A DNA stretch of 64,000 bases from Polytrichum commune. Lineage: Eukaryota > Streptophyta > Polytrichopsida > Polytrichales > Polytrichaceae. The translations under genes were made by a program, and so were the position numbers. The notes under the pieces were generated by a model. The model had not been told where the DNA came from. It did no database searches and saw nothing but the letters and a program-made list of their open reading frames with translations. The DNA lies in the NCBI GenBank assembly GCA_950295325.1, contig OX485804.1, positions 16,740,001 through 16,804,000 of the forward strand. Reading direction: 5' to 3'. Shown piece after piece: positions 47,000 to 57,813 of this stretch (positions are counted from its first letter, which is position 1; every line of letters starts with the position of its first letter).

Positions 47000-48840
47000 G
47001 TCTGCTACACTAAATATTGCATTTATTAGTGTCCTATGGTATTTTATCTCACTGTGGTGACTTTGTTATGAATAAGTTTACAGATACTGTCATGGATGAT
47101 TGACATTTGAATAAATTCCATGTAGACTATTTAATAGTGTTGGTATACTTTTCATCTCAACATTTTTGTAATGAAATATTGACATGAATGAGTAAAATTT
47201 GGATGATAAATCACTTAGTAAGTGACAACAATTGCAACATTGTAACTCTATAATGTCCAAATTTATTTTACAAAGGATGAAAATAAATTTTAGGTTTACA
47301 TTTAGTGTTGGAGACACTACAAGGATGTACTATTATTAGTATTTATTAAAATATATATATAATTGGTGACACTATATACATTATTTACAGTACATTTCTT
47401 GGTCACCGTAGCAAGCTCCCCATACACTGCTGACATAGTTGATTTAGTGCATTGACATCGGTCTTATACATTTGAATTAGTGCGGCATAACATTGGTGTA
47501 TCATGGTAAGGTATATTGGGTATTATTTGGTAAGTTTTTCATGTTCTCAATCTTCTTATGAGGAATCTCATGAGAAGATCGATGAAAAAGCCTCATCAAA
47601 AATTATATTGAGGAATAGAAATTCCATGAAATTAGTTATGACACTTAAAATTGTTGATTCTTCAAAATAATGCATAGTCAACCACTATCCTCCCCCAATT
47701 AAATTGTGTTGACTATTGGGTCTAGACTAGTTATCGAAATTTGAAGATCTAGTACAATATTTTTTATAAACGTTTTGCCCATGTCCATTTTTAGATGTGG
47801 ACACCTCACCACAAATCACTCCAAAGACATGAGTCTGATTGAAAGAAGTAATCAAGTAACTCATGCATGCCTCGTAGCATTGGTCTTTAAGACTTGTCAT
47901 GTAGAAGGAAGTGTTATGCGTCATTTTCTTTGGCACTTTTATTGTGTTGTCACCCAATAAATTCAAGTAAAAATAATGCATACAATCAGTCATGAATGTC
48001 ATAGAAATACTATTATGAGCTATTGCATGCAATAAGAAAAAAAATCACCTATTTCCATTGGACTACAACTACCATAAGTTATGGTTTTGTGGGATGTATA
48101 AACGTATATGGATTTAGATTCCTTATTTCCTAGACAATTGGATACCATTTAAATCACAACAGATGATACGAATTTTAGAACAACTCTACATTGATATATG
48201 CAATTGGGTTGCCCCATGCTAAATTTATCGCCATTCCACAATGTTTTGGATATTTGTTGTTACAATGACAAAAATTGTGATGTATCAGAGTTGTCATACA
48301 ACCTATTAAAACATTGTTATAAGTACTTGTGATTTGATTTTGATCCAAGGTACTTTGCATGGGTAAAGAAGCAACCTATTTGTGAAGGCAATCTACATAT
48401 CATGAGGGGTTGATCACACCGGCTAGTTATGACACCATCCATCGCCATCTCCGGCTACAATAATGTGAAAAAGTGATGGGCCAACATCAATTTCTGAACA
48501 TAATCCCCAACAATCTCACGGTTGGAACCGGACGGAAAAGTTTGTGTGATCAGGGCATGAGTCATGAACTCACTCTCTAATAAATCACTTTAACCTATTG
48601 ACCCCATACGTCTTAGGAAAAATCATTCATATTAATAATAATGACAAGAGACGAAACATTCATAATATTATTCGCATTCATAATAACAATGTTTTGTGGG
48701 ACTGACAATATTCCACGAAATATTTACCACACTCGCTCTGCATGTGAGGAATATTCTGTGAAATATTGCAATGTCATGTTAGGTTTCCGGGAGCAAGAAG
48801 CATCTGAATGTAAACCCTAAATGTCATAATTGATGAAACC
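47000..48840. other. AT-rich intergenic DNA, no gene recognised
   Basis: Includes a copy of a dispersed repeat (TGTTGACTATTGGGTCTAGA at 47707) also found near 28690, 41370 and 49855, and a decayed copy of the 42957 hairpin at 48664-48775. Confidence 0.4.
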
Positions 48841-50007
48841 CTATTAATGGGCTCCAGCCTCCTGGCATTCAAAAAGTATGCTCATGATGAGGTGGCAGGG
48901 AAAAGGACCGGAAGTATCCCGGCGACTGCGTGAGCTGGCAAGGGCCGGGTGGCGAAAGCCCAAAAGGACGGGCCAGGTGGCACAGGCGTCATAGGCGAAC
49001 GGGCGGTGCTCCAAGTCCTCCCAGATTCCTCCGCACAATCAGCAGACACGTGGACACTCCCTGCGTGGGTCCCCCCTCCTTCTGGAATTTTGTCGAAGTT
49101 AATTCACCCAGGTCAAGCCGTAGGATGGGTGGATGGATGAGCTACCAACTTATCATCCATCCTCCACGCACTTCGAGGCCCCGTGTTTGCATCCATCCGT
49201 CCGTCTCGGGTTTTATCCTTGGTGTTGGGTTACTTTATTCGGATTGCTACCGTACAATCGAAGCGTACCTCCTATATATTCATCCAACATAAATACTTTA
49301 ACATAGTATATTTTCCGGATGTTACTTCTTTTTGGTTGATTTGACACCGGAATTAGGTTTACATGAATGGGGAACAAACATATAGGGGTCAAGTTTTCAT
49401 GTTGGATGGATGAGAGATACACTTGCGTACAATGTTACTCATCCTCCTCACAATCAGTCCCCCCTTTTCTTTTTCTCTCAAATTTCTAAGAAGTCGAAAC
49501 AACAACAATCATTGGAGTGATAAAGCTACATGTGGATGGCGTTACAAAACATCATCCAAACTTTGATGATTATATTCCTTTTTGTGTTTATTTGGAATGT
49601 TTATGGCGAATTCATCAATGAAAAATAATGGAATATTCGGGATTCCATTTTAAAAAAATTGTGCCATCTTTTTTTGCATCTACAAAAGAGGGTTGGTTAT
49701 TCTCGGATTTGCAATGTTGGAAGTTTTGAGCTCTGCAATCGTATCCGGAGAAGCCATAATTTACCCCATCAATTTGTGGAGTTGATTTCATTTCGTTATA
49801 AATAACCAATGCCCACTGACAATAAGTCGTGAGAGAAGCTACATAGGTCCCTATTGAACCTAGAATGGTTAACAATTTCGGAGCATGTGGTCCAATCTCT
49901 TTTAACCACTTGGTTTGTTTGTTTATGTTCTTGGAATTTGCACCTAACTGCCCAAAACTCAGAAAGTTAACCTCCTATATATCACTCAATTATAAGTGTG
50001 CAACTAA
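48841..50007. other. GC-rich patch and spacer before the Harbinger element
   Basis: 48850-49140 is strikingly GC-rich, with an ACACGTGG G-box-like motif near 49049. It could be a promoter or CpG-rich relic, but no linked gene was recognised. A 10-bp perfect inverted repeat GGATGGATGA/TCATCCATCC lies around 49130-49162, and related ATCCAACAT arms occur at 49280 and 49400. The rest shows no gene. Confidence 0.35.
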
Positions 50008-50654
50008 GGGGGCCCCCACACATACTGACAGCGAGCGGCAGCGAACGGGCAAATTCAGCTCGTTGCCACCAGCATGTGTGGGGGTAGCAAGCTTTTAAAT
50101 TACTGCACACAGGTAATAGATTTCACCACAGGAAATAAAGCTGCGAGATTGTTTTCCGAAAAGCGGTTAGGTTGGTGAAATTTGGGTTTAGGAAGCTAGC
50201 AACTTGGGCAGGAAATAATGAATTATAGTTTTGACCATATTTCCTGGAAATTATTGACTCTATTTGCTTAAAAAAAATATAAATAAAATTGCGTTGGCTA
50301 GTCACCCAAGTTACTGCCCAACTTTGAGATATTATTTTTCAAATTGCTTAATCACTTTTTGCACTTTAATTATTTAGTAAACAAAACAGTGCCCAAGCTA
50401 CCATAATAAACATGTCTAATATAAATAAAAACAATACCATAAGAAGTCAACATGTCAAACAATAATAACACACAATTAGGCCATCTTTTAATATATAATT
50501 AACATGTTCATATTCTATCATTGAAATCATGACTAGTATCATGATGGCCAAATAATAGACAATATCACATGCTATTGATAACCAAAATATCTATTTACAA
50601 AAATCTACAATTAAGCCGATTATTTTAGATTATAAACCTAAAATATTAAAAAAA

Positions 50655-51596
50655 TCAAGTAGGTCCACTTTTAAGCTGTGCCTTCAACTTTTGAATTTCT
50701 AGTTGAAAGGCCAAATTTTGTGCGGCAATTCTTTCGTCACTTTCTCTCTTTTCTTTTGCTCTCCTATCTTCTGCCTCCTCTTTTTCTTTAGCTCTCCTAT
50801 CTTCTACCTCCTCCTTCCATTTCATCATGGTTAATTCCCTATCGGCCCTATCCGATTCAATTTTAAGCAACATTTGCGATCTAGTTTCTTCTATCTTCAA
50901 CAAAGCCTGTGCGAACCCTTCCATTCCTTTCAATACATTATCCTCGGCGTCATAATATGTTCCTTTCCTCTTTTGAGCTGCTTTCCGTCCCGATACATTA
51001 GGAGAGATTGTTGCCCTGGTCCTCGGTGTTAGCGTTTTTGGAGGTGTTTTATCAATGTTAATCCGTCGTCGTGGAGATTTTCGTGGGGGAGTCGTATATG
51101 CATCCACTTCAATGGGTTGGTTCAAATCCAAACCAGTCGGCTCACTGGGACCTCCAACATGTTCAGCGTCAACATCCTCCTGTGAATCTCCAACATCTAT
51201 TGCACCTTGGATACCTTGGGTTTTAGGTGTTCGACCTCATATTCTATCGCATGTATCAAACCAAATCCATATGGAGGGTGTGCCACATGTTGTACTTTTT
51301 CCCTTTTTCTCTGCTTTCCATTTTCTCTTCAAACTGTCAATTTTTGAAATTAAGTTATCCCTATTGAATTGCACCTTTCCCCTTTCATTGAACACAGGTA
51401 ACATTGTTTGCCATTGAGACTTACCTATGGGATTATAGTTTTGACCTATGTATTTCTCCTCATACATAGACAACAAAATCTCTATCAACGAATCAGTCCA
51501 AACTACTCCACGACTTAACAAAGGCTCGGAATCATCGGTGTTACCCCGACCTTCACCTCGACCACCTCTACCTCTACCTCTACCAACATTAGCCAT
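50655..51596 (-). pseudogene. Harbinger Myb/SANT-like accessory protein with one in-frame stop
   Basis: The second gene of PIF/Harbinger elements encodes a DNA-binding partner that helps transposase reach the nucleus and the element ends. The frame here is 314 codons with a single TGA after codon 119 (51237-51239); both sides stay in the same frame. Residues 1-22 are Gly/Arg-rich (GRGRGRGGRGEGRG). Residues about 30-110 form a trihelix-like SANT domain (VVWTDSLIEILLSMYEEKY, QWQTMLPVFNERG, IDSLKRKWKAEKKG). Beyond the stop are a basic Pro-rich linker (PPRKSPRRRINIDK) and a charged coiled coil with an internal repeat (EDRRAKEKEEAEDRRAKEK). The stop may be a recent mutation or may be spliced out or read through. 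Its lone occurrence suggests recent decay. Confidence 0.82.
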
Positions 51597-51945
51597 GTTT
51601 GAACAATAATGACTTTCAATAACAATATTAGTTTAGGGTTGCTTTATATACATAAGTGTGATTCTCACTTTTGAAAAAAAGAATGTAAAAATGTCATATA
51701 TAAAAAAAGATACATAAAAATATATATAAAAGTAAAGATAAAATATATACCTATAAAAAAAACTTATATATAAACTAAAAGACTCATATCTAAAAAAAAA
51801 CTTATGTCTAAGATTAATTATCTAATAAACAACTTATGTCTAACACTAATTATCAAATAATTGAAACTCATGAATCAATTAGGTGATGTTTATGACAGTT
51901 TTTTTCAAAAAAAATTCACTTCAACGATAAGAGCGTGCCAAAACA

Positions 51946-53181
51946 ATGGATCTTGATATTCGTGACTTTCAAAATGACAATGAGGTGTATCCAATATTAT
52001 ACATAATTTGGATACTTGCATGTGTGAGGAGTTTGAGACAAAGACGAAGAAATGTACATCTTCCAAGAGAATGGTGGGTTTACCCTAGATCGTTGCATCG
52101 ATGGACAGCAATGTACAACAATGTTTACAACATGAATGAAGGAGTGAGGGACAGATTGTGGATTCGCGACTTTCGGATGAAGTATGTTACATTCTTGGAG
52201 TTGGTTGAGGTTTTAAGGCCATACATTCAACATCAACACACACGATACAGAGAAGCACTTCCAGTCACAAAAGCAGTAACCATGGTATTACACAAATTGG
52301 CAAAAGGTCTCGATAATGTGGAGGTGGGTGAAATATTTGCATGCGGGAGTTCCACTGTGTACAAGTACACTTTATTAATATGTCATGCATTGGCCGATAA
52401 GGACAAATTGTTAAAAACATATATCAGCTTACCTTCAGGTGCTAGGCTTGCCAATATCATAGCAGGCTTCCACAATATCACTGGGCTACCAAATATGTGT
52501 GGGGCAATAGACGGAACACATTGCAAATTAAATCGGAAACCACCACAATCATTTATCCCAAGTGATTATTGGTGTAGACATGATATTTATAGTGTTTTAC
52601 TGCAAGGTGTGTGTGATAGTGAGAAGATTTTTTGGGATGTATGTGTGAGAGCTCCAGGAGGGACACATGACGCGGCTCACTTAAGGCAATCTTCTTTCTA
52701 CAATAAATTGATGAGGAAGGAAATATTGCAAGAACATGTTATCACAATTGGCGGACAACGAATCTTACCATATGTAGTGGGTGACGCTGCTTATCCTATC
52801 TTGACACAAATTCAGAAGCCTTTTAATGCAAGAACGACAGGAAATGCTGATCAAAATGCATATGACGAGAACATGAGGAGAGGACGAACGACAATTGAGA
52901 ACGCATTTGGAATATTGAAAAACAGATGGTTCATTCTTAAAAATATAAATGTGGGGGTACAATATGCTCCTCTTATAATGGTTGCTTGTTGTGTTTTACA
53001 CAACTTTTGTCGTATTAAAAACGATACTAGAGTTGTGGAAGGAGAAGAATTGGAAGATGCAACATTGAACAACATCAACCCAAACAAACCTAGACAACCT
53101 CTATCCGAGCAAGCTACATCTAGAGCAGGCAATAGGATAAGAGACAATTTATTTAGTTATTGGGAGGAAAATTTGAAATGA
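51946..53181 (+). CDS. PIF/Harbinger DDE transposase, uninterrupted
   Basis: DDE_Tnp_4-type nuclease that cuts and pastes elements with TTA/TAA target duplications. Uninterrupted frame of 411 aa. Residues about 107-149 form a helix-turn-helix (VTKAVTMVLHKLAKGLDNVE, then SSTVYKY). The catalytic residues are Asp189 in GAIDGTH, Asp280 in VVGDAAYP and Glu318 in RTTIENAFG, with family-typical spacing of 90 and 37. ENAFGILKNRW and VACCVLHNFC after the Glu are also hallmarks. No intron is needed. The start ATG at 51946 follows a purine-rich leader. It is transcribed away from the Myb-like gene. Nothing seen would disable it. Confidence 0.95.
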   Translation: MDLDIRDFQNDNEVYPILYIIWILACVRSLRQRRRNVHLPREWWVYPRSLHRWTAMYNNVYNMNEGVRDRLWIRDFRMKYVTFLELVEVLRPYIQHQHTRYREALPVTKAVTMVLHKLAKGLDNVEVGEIFACGSSTVYKYTLLICHALADKDKLLKTYISLPSGARLANIIAGFHNITGLPNMCGAIDGTHCKLNRKPPQSFIPSDYWCRHDIYSVLLQGVCDSEKIFWDVCVRAPGGTHDAAHLRQSSFYNKLMRKEILQEHVITIGGQRILPYVVGDAAYPILTQIQKPFNARTTGNADQNAYDENMRRGRTTIENAFGILKNRWFILKNINVGVQYAPLIMVACCVLHNFCRIKNDTRVVEGEELEDATLNNINPNKPRQPLSEQATSRAGNRIRDNLFSYWEENLK

Positions 53182-53744
53182 ATTTGATTTTATATTTGCA
53201 TAAAACATTGAGAGGATATTGATGTATTTTACCTTATACTAATTGATTGTAATGGTTACTAATAAATTGTTGGTGTTATTAGGGTTGTTTATCTTAATTA
53301 CATGTTGATTTCATCACATCTAGGGCCGAATATCATCGAGTTCTAGGCTTTAGACTTTAAATTACTTGGGTGGCTAGCTAACCCAATTTTAATTTTTAAT
53401 TTTTTGAGCAAACAAAGTCAAGAACTGCCTAGGTGTTAAGGCACACTTGGTAATAATTATTTTAAGCCTAAGCTTCTAGTAACCTACGGTAGGATTTCAA
53501 CCAATATGCCCAAAATTTTCCCCGAACACGGGCCAATGAACTCAAACGGCCGTTGTCACTCTTGCGCACTTTAGTAAGTTTCTGGTCCTAAACCCGAAAA
53601 CTTACCCGGGCTACCTGCGAACGGCCAAATATTAAGGGCCTTGCGCCCAGTCGCTGGTGGGTCAACTTTTTGGACGAAAAGTCCCTCCCTGCTGGTGGGG
53701 GCCTTCCACTGCCTCGCCCACCAGCAGGTGTGGGCAGGCCCTAA

Positions 53745-55554
53745 GACGAATAACCGAATAAAATCCAGCTACCTTGAGGATTATGTTGTCTATGTAAACT
53801 CATCCGTTGTGGATGAAGAGGCTCTAGTGAAGACAACCCCCAATTCGTTCCAATTGAACTCCAATACTATAGATTAATTCATGATCTTTGATACTATTTC
53901 CGGATTCCATTACTCTAAAGGTAGTCATTTGCATGCCACATTATACTACATTTTCACCTTTTCCCAAGGATGAGTGTACGGAGACACCATGAATCCCTAT
54001 CCGCATAAAATCTTGAATGTATGCATAAACTAGTGGTTGAGGACATGTTGGTTAGGTAGCTTGGTCAAAGTGCCAACCATTGATACATATCAAAATCGTA
54101 GTAAAATAGGACAAGGCACTAATCCAACCATGATGTGCAACTAAGGTCAAGGCATCTATAACCGATAGAATAAGAGAGTCGGGCATATATTTGGGAGGAG
54201 GAATAGCGGGGCATTATTTTTCTTGTGAAGAGAAACATATTCTAAGGAGAATGCAGTTTTTATTATTATAAAAATAATGAGTATCGAAGTTGCTACAAAT
54301 TTCAAAGCCTGTATTTTAGGGTTAGTCGAACTATAGGTTAACCCATAACCGCTCATCTCAATGCTACTCCTTGGCTACAACTGTCAGAACTCTTATGAGG
54401 ATAACCAATCACAGGCCGTCAACACATAAACTTTAACTTTCTTTGCCAGAAAAACCATAGATCTCACCTATGTCGGCAATACGTGACCTTCTTGAACCGT
54501 GAAACAGAGCACCTTCAACCAAGACAACCCCAAAACCAACACCCTCAAAATCTTCAAATTATTAAGTACATGTTGATTTTGAAAATGTTCACCACGTGAA
54601 CATCATACCTCCCTAATGGTTTTGAGTGCCTGAACAAATTTTAATGCAAAAAAATTCATTGATTTCAGCACCGGGAGGAGGGGAGGGGGGATTTGTTTTG
54701 GTATTGTGGGCCCAATATAATAAGCCAAGGCGATCCAATGATCGGAACTGCCTGTAGAGTGGGAAGTATATAGGGCCACAAATCTCATTGGATCCCTTCC
54801 AGGCCTGATTTTTCACAAAGTTTTTGTCCGTCCATGTCCAAAAACCTTGAATTGAAAGGCAGAAAAAATTGCACCCCGTCCATGGAAAGGTTAAAGAAAA
54901 AACAACCCGTCCCAAAACCGGTTTGAAAATGAAAATACCCATCCACAAGAGGTATAAATAAGTTTGTTACAATGTTGGTAAATTTTTTTTAAAGAAAAAG
55001 TAAAAAAAGTAAAAAACCGAAAGATGTCGACATGTGACTGGTTGCACTTGGAAACAATAGGATCTTGACAAATTATGCCTTCAATGTTCGTCAGTTATCT
55101 GTCTTTTGTTGTTGATTCTCATCTTTCCAGTACACCCCATTCTAAATTTTGTGGTTGATAAATTAATGTGTGCAGGTGAATCAAGCACTTCAAGATTGAT
55201 ATTTTGATTGGGTATTAGTGGTTTGATTGCATTATGCTTATATTCACATGTCATATGTGACATAATGTAACTGATGTTTGTACCATTTATTTTTTTTAGA
55301 AAAAATTATAAAAAAATGGTCATTTTTAGAACCCGTCCATTGGAAATGTTTGTTTTTTATGAACATGTCCCTGGACATGTTAGGGACCTTGTGAAAAATC
55401 ACCAATGATCCCTTCTATACATATTACAAGTGCATGTAGCAAGTATAATAGATACACCCATACGTCTTACAAGGGCATGTGACAATTCGCAATGGGTACA
55501 ACTAAATTTGATGATTGTGGATTATGTTAAGGGATTATGTTTAGGGTATTGTTA
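53745..55554. other. Intergenic spacer with one probable inverted-repeat element
   Basis: No gene recognised. The phrase TGATTTTTCACAA at about 54808 recurs inverted at about 55390-55402, and both lead into GTCC-rich sequence with CCCGTCCAT. This suggests an old element of about 600 bp between 54803 and 55405, whose limits I could not fix. Confidence 0.4.
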
Positions 55555-55823
55555 GGGCCCCTTTACACCTAGAGGCCGGGCCAATTCCCCTTGAGGCCGA
55601 TTGCACGAAAATTCAACCCCTTTTGGGTTGGAGGCCGGCCCCAACTACACGTTATAATAAGATTATAATGGGGGGCAATTTTCCCATATGTAAAGGTCTT
55701 AGGGCCAAGAAGCTAGGCCGATTCAATGAAATCTTGCATAATCCAACGGATCTAGCATAAATCTAGCATAGAGCCGTTCAAATTCCCACATAATCCAATG
55801 GATATGGTTTGCTAAAAAAATAA

Positions 55824-55857
<34 letters not shown>

Positions 55858-56007
55858 TGAAATCTGACGTTGGCCCGGAGGCCAAGAATTGGCCTTCCAT
55901 TTTGGGTGCACCCAGTTCAATGAGCCCGGGCCGTGTTAGACCGTGCATTTTTTGATTAAAAAAATCATACCACCAAATCGGCCCGGCCTCTAGGTGTAAA
56001 GTGGCCC
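55555..56007. mobile_element. MITE, GGGCC-CTTTACACCTAGAGGCC family, with TTA duplication
   Basis: 453 bp. Perfect TTA duplication (55552-55554 and 56008-56010). Terminal inverted repeats of 28 bp with one mismatch (GGGCCCCTTTACACCTAGAG against GGGCCACTTTACACCTAGAG). Further internal GGCCGG-rich inverted segments. The interior holds a TTA microsatellite (55826-55857) and no gene. The 3-bp TTA duplication and GGGCC...ACAC ends match those of the Harbinger element upstream in style, though not base for base. Confidence 0.92.
55826..55857. repeat. (TTA)n microsatellite
   Basis: About ten TTA units inside the MITE at 55555-56007. Its composition may reflect repeated Harbinger target preference or simple slippage. 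Confidence 0.9.
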
Positions 56008-56508
56008 TTAGATCTACCACGTGATTTGTTAAAATGACCACAAAGACACATCCCACAATCTTGATAGCTCAGAGGCAACTTCGTTCCACTAATGCATAGC
56101 TAAGTGCCATCACATGAAGTAATTTTTCATCGACGTTACCCCAAAGGATTCTACAAACCCTAAAACGCAGTAATGTGTAGTGTGGTCGCTCCTCGTTGCC
56201 AACGTGATATCCTGCCAAAGATGCCTGGCCCTGTACCTTTTATTTAAACAAGTGTGGGGTGAACGCGTGATATGATAATTCTATTAGAAATTTTTAATTA
56301 TAGAGATTATAACAATGAGTAAGCATAGGCCAAATGTAGCTGACATGGTTTGTTTTCAAAGGGTAATTGCGGAGATGCTGCTCCTCGGGGCAATGGAATA
56401 TGTGACCTTGGGTTCATGGAGTCCTCTCTTGTGCACACGAGCGCCATCGCACAAACCGACCAATCTCCAATGTTAGCAAAGGATTCTATGGACTGCACAA
56501 CACACAAA

Positions 56509-56920
56509 TATGTATTAGGTAATCGTTTTATTGGAAAGGTTATCGGTGCAGAACCGGTTCTGTCAAGGTGGCGAGCCCGCGAGGGCGAGCCAGTTGGACA
56601 GAACCTGTTCTGCACTGATGACCGGTTCCAATAAAACGATTACCGGACGTAACCGGTTGGCCGCTTTGTTGAGCTGCGCAGGTGACCTAAACAGTGGGTC
56701 ACCTGTTGAAATTTGAGCATCCTTAAAATGCCACGTGTCGGAATAGTTCTCTTATTCGTTTCAAATTGCTTATAACCGGCTTTAAGTGATTATGTAATCT
56801 GTCTATATCCGATTTAGATCATAAACGGCTGGGATGTCGAGGTTATCGTCTGCAAACCTGTGTGCTCAGAGCCAATCGTGTAGTGCCACCTCGGCGAAAC
56901 AAAGCGGCCAACCGGTTACG
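56509..56920. mobile_element. 412-bp insertion, copy 1
   Basis: Starts TATGTATTAGGTAATCG and ends GGCCAACCGGTTACG. It has two palindromic parts. The first (about 56519-56642) has arms GTAATCGTTTTATTGGAA and inverse, with an inner GCAGAACCGGTTCTG palindrome. The second (56648-56920) has 23-bp perfect inverted ends beginning CGTAACCGGTTGGCCGCTTT. A second copy of exactly the same length lies at 57402-57813 with about nine substitutions. No coding capacity. The superfamily is unknown. Confidence 0.8.
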
Positions 56921-57401
56921 TACATGGGCGTTCTTTGTTGATCAGGCGATACTCAGCCAAGGGCCATAACCTCTGTCGGTGAAAATTATAACACCAAACA
57001 AGAACATATTGACACACCACTGACATACCAAGCATGACATGTTTTTATGCAACTGACATGGTCTGTTCCAGAGGGTAATGGCAACGATGCTACTCCCCAG
57101 GACAATGGAATATGTCACCTTGATTCATGAAGACTTCTTCTGTACGCAAGTGCGTAGGAGTGTCATCACACGAACCTATCGATCTCCAACGTTAGCAAAA
57201 GATTCTACAGATCGCACGGTGCAAGTGTAAATGGTAGGCAACACCCCGCCAAAGAGGTTATCCCCCGTCATAAACGATATGACCCCTAGATTGTTAGGTT
57301 TTAAACACTAGACCTAAATTGTAAGTGTCTAGATCATGTAAGTAACATGGATAATTTGAAAGACGCTACTCCCTAGGACAATGGAATATGTAACTTTCAT
57401 T

Positions 57402-57813
57402 TATGTATTAGGTAATCGTTTTATTGGAAAGGTTATCGGTGCAGAATCGGTCCTATCAAGGTGGCGAGCCCGCAAGGGCGAGCCAGCTGGACAGAACCTG
57501 TTCTGCACTGATGACCGGTTCCAATAAAACGATTACCGGGCGTAACCGGTTGGCCGCTTTGTTGAGCCGCGCAGGTGACCTAAACAGTGGGTCACCTGTT
57601 GAAATTTGAGCATCCTTAAAATGCCACGTGTCAGAATAGTTCTCATATTCGTTTCAAATTGCTTATAACCGGCTTTAAGTGATTATGTAATCTGTCTATA
57701 TCCGATTTAGATCATAAACGGCTGGGATGTCGAGGTTATCGTCTGCAAACCTGTGTGCTCAGAGCCAATCGTGTAGTGCCACCTCGGCGAAACAAAGCGG
57801 CCAACCGGTTACG
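57402..57813. mobile_element. 412-bp insertion, copy 2
   Basis: Same length and structure as 56509-56920, roughly 98 percent identical by eye. It interrupts a unit of the surrounding repeat array: the left flank ends TTTCATT and the right flank resumes GAAACATCTCATG, which join to resemble other units. High identity against strongly diverged surroundings implies recent movement or gene conversion. Confidence 0.8.

Larger units (their letters stand above)
50008..53741. mobile_element. PIF/Harbinger DNA transposon, nearly intact
   Basis: The element starts GGGGGCCCCCACACATACTG and ends with the complement of GGGCCTGCCCACACCTGCTG, 14 of 20 terminal positions matching. It is flanked by TAA on both sides (50005-50007 and 53742-53744). 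Subterminal inverted similarity continues inside (GGCTAGTCACCCAAGTTA near 50296 against the inverse at 53367-53385). It contains the two divergent genes typical of the superfamily: a DDE transposase on plus and a Myb/SANT-like protein on minus, with an AT-rich shared promoter region at 51600-51940. The transposase frame is intact; the partner has one in-frame stop. Both ends also carry their own short foldbacks (50013-50023/50074-50084 and 53688-53699/53717-53728). Confidence 0.93.

Noticed and set aside
56531-56716. 61-aa frame repeated almost exactly at 57424-57609
   Set aside because: It is open in both copies only because the 412-bp insertions are near-identical. It runs through palindromes and has no start context or domain.
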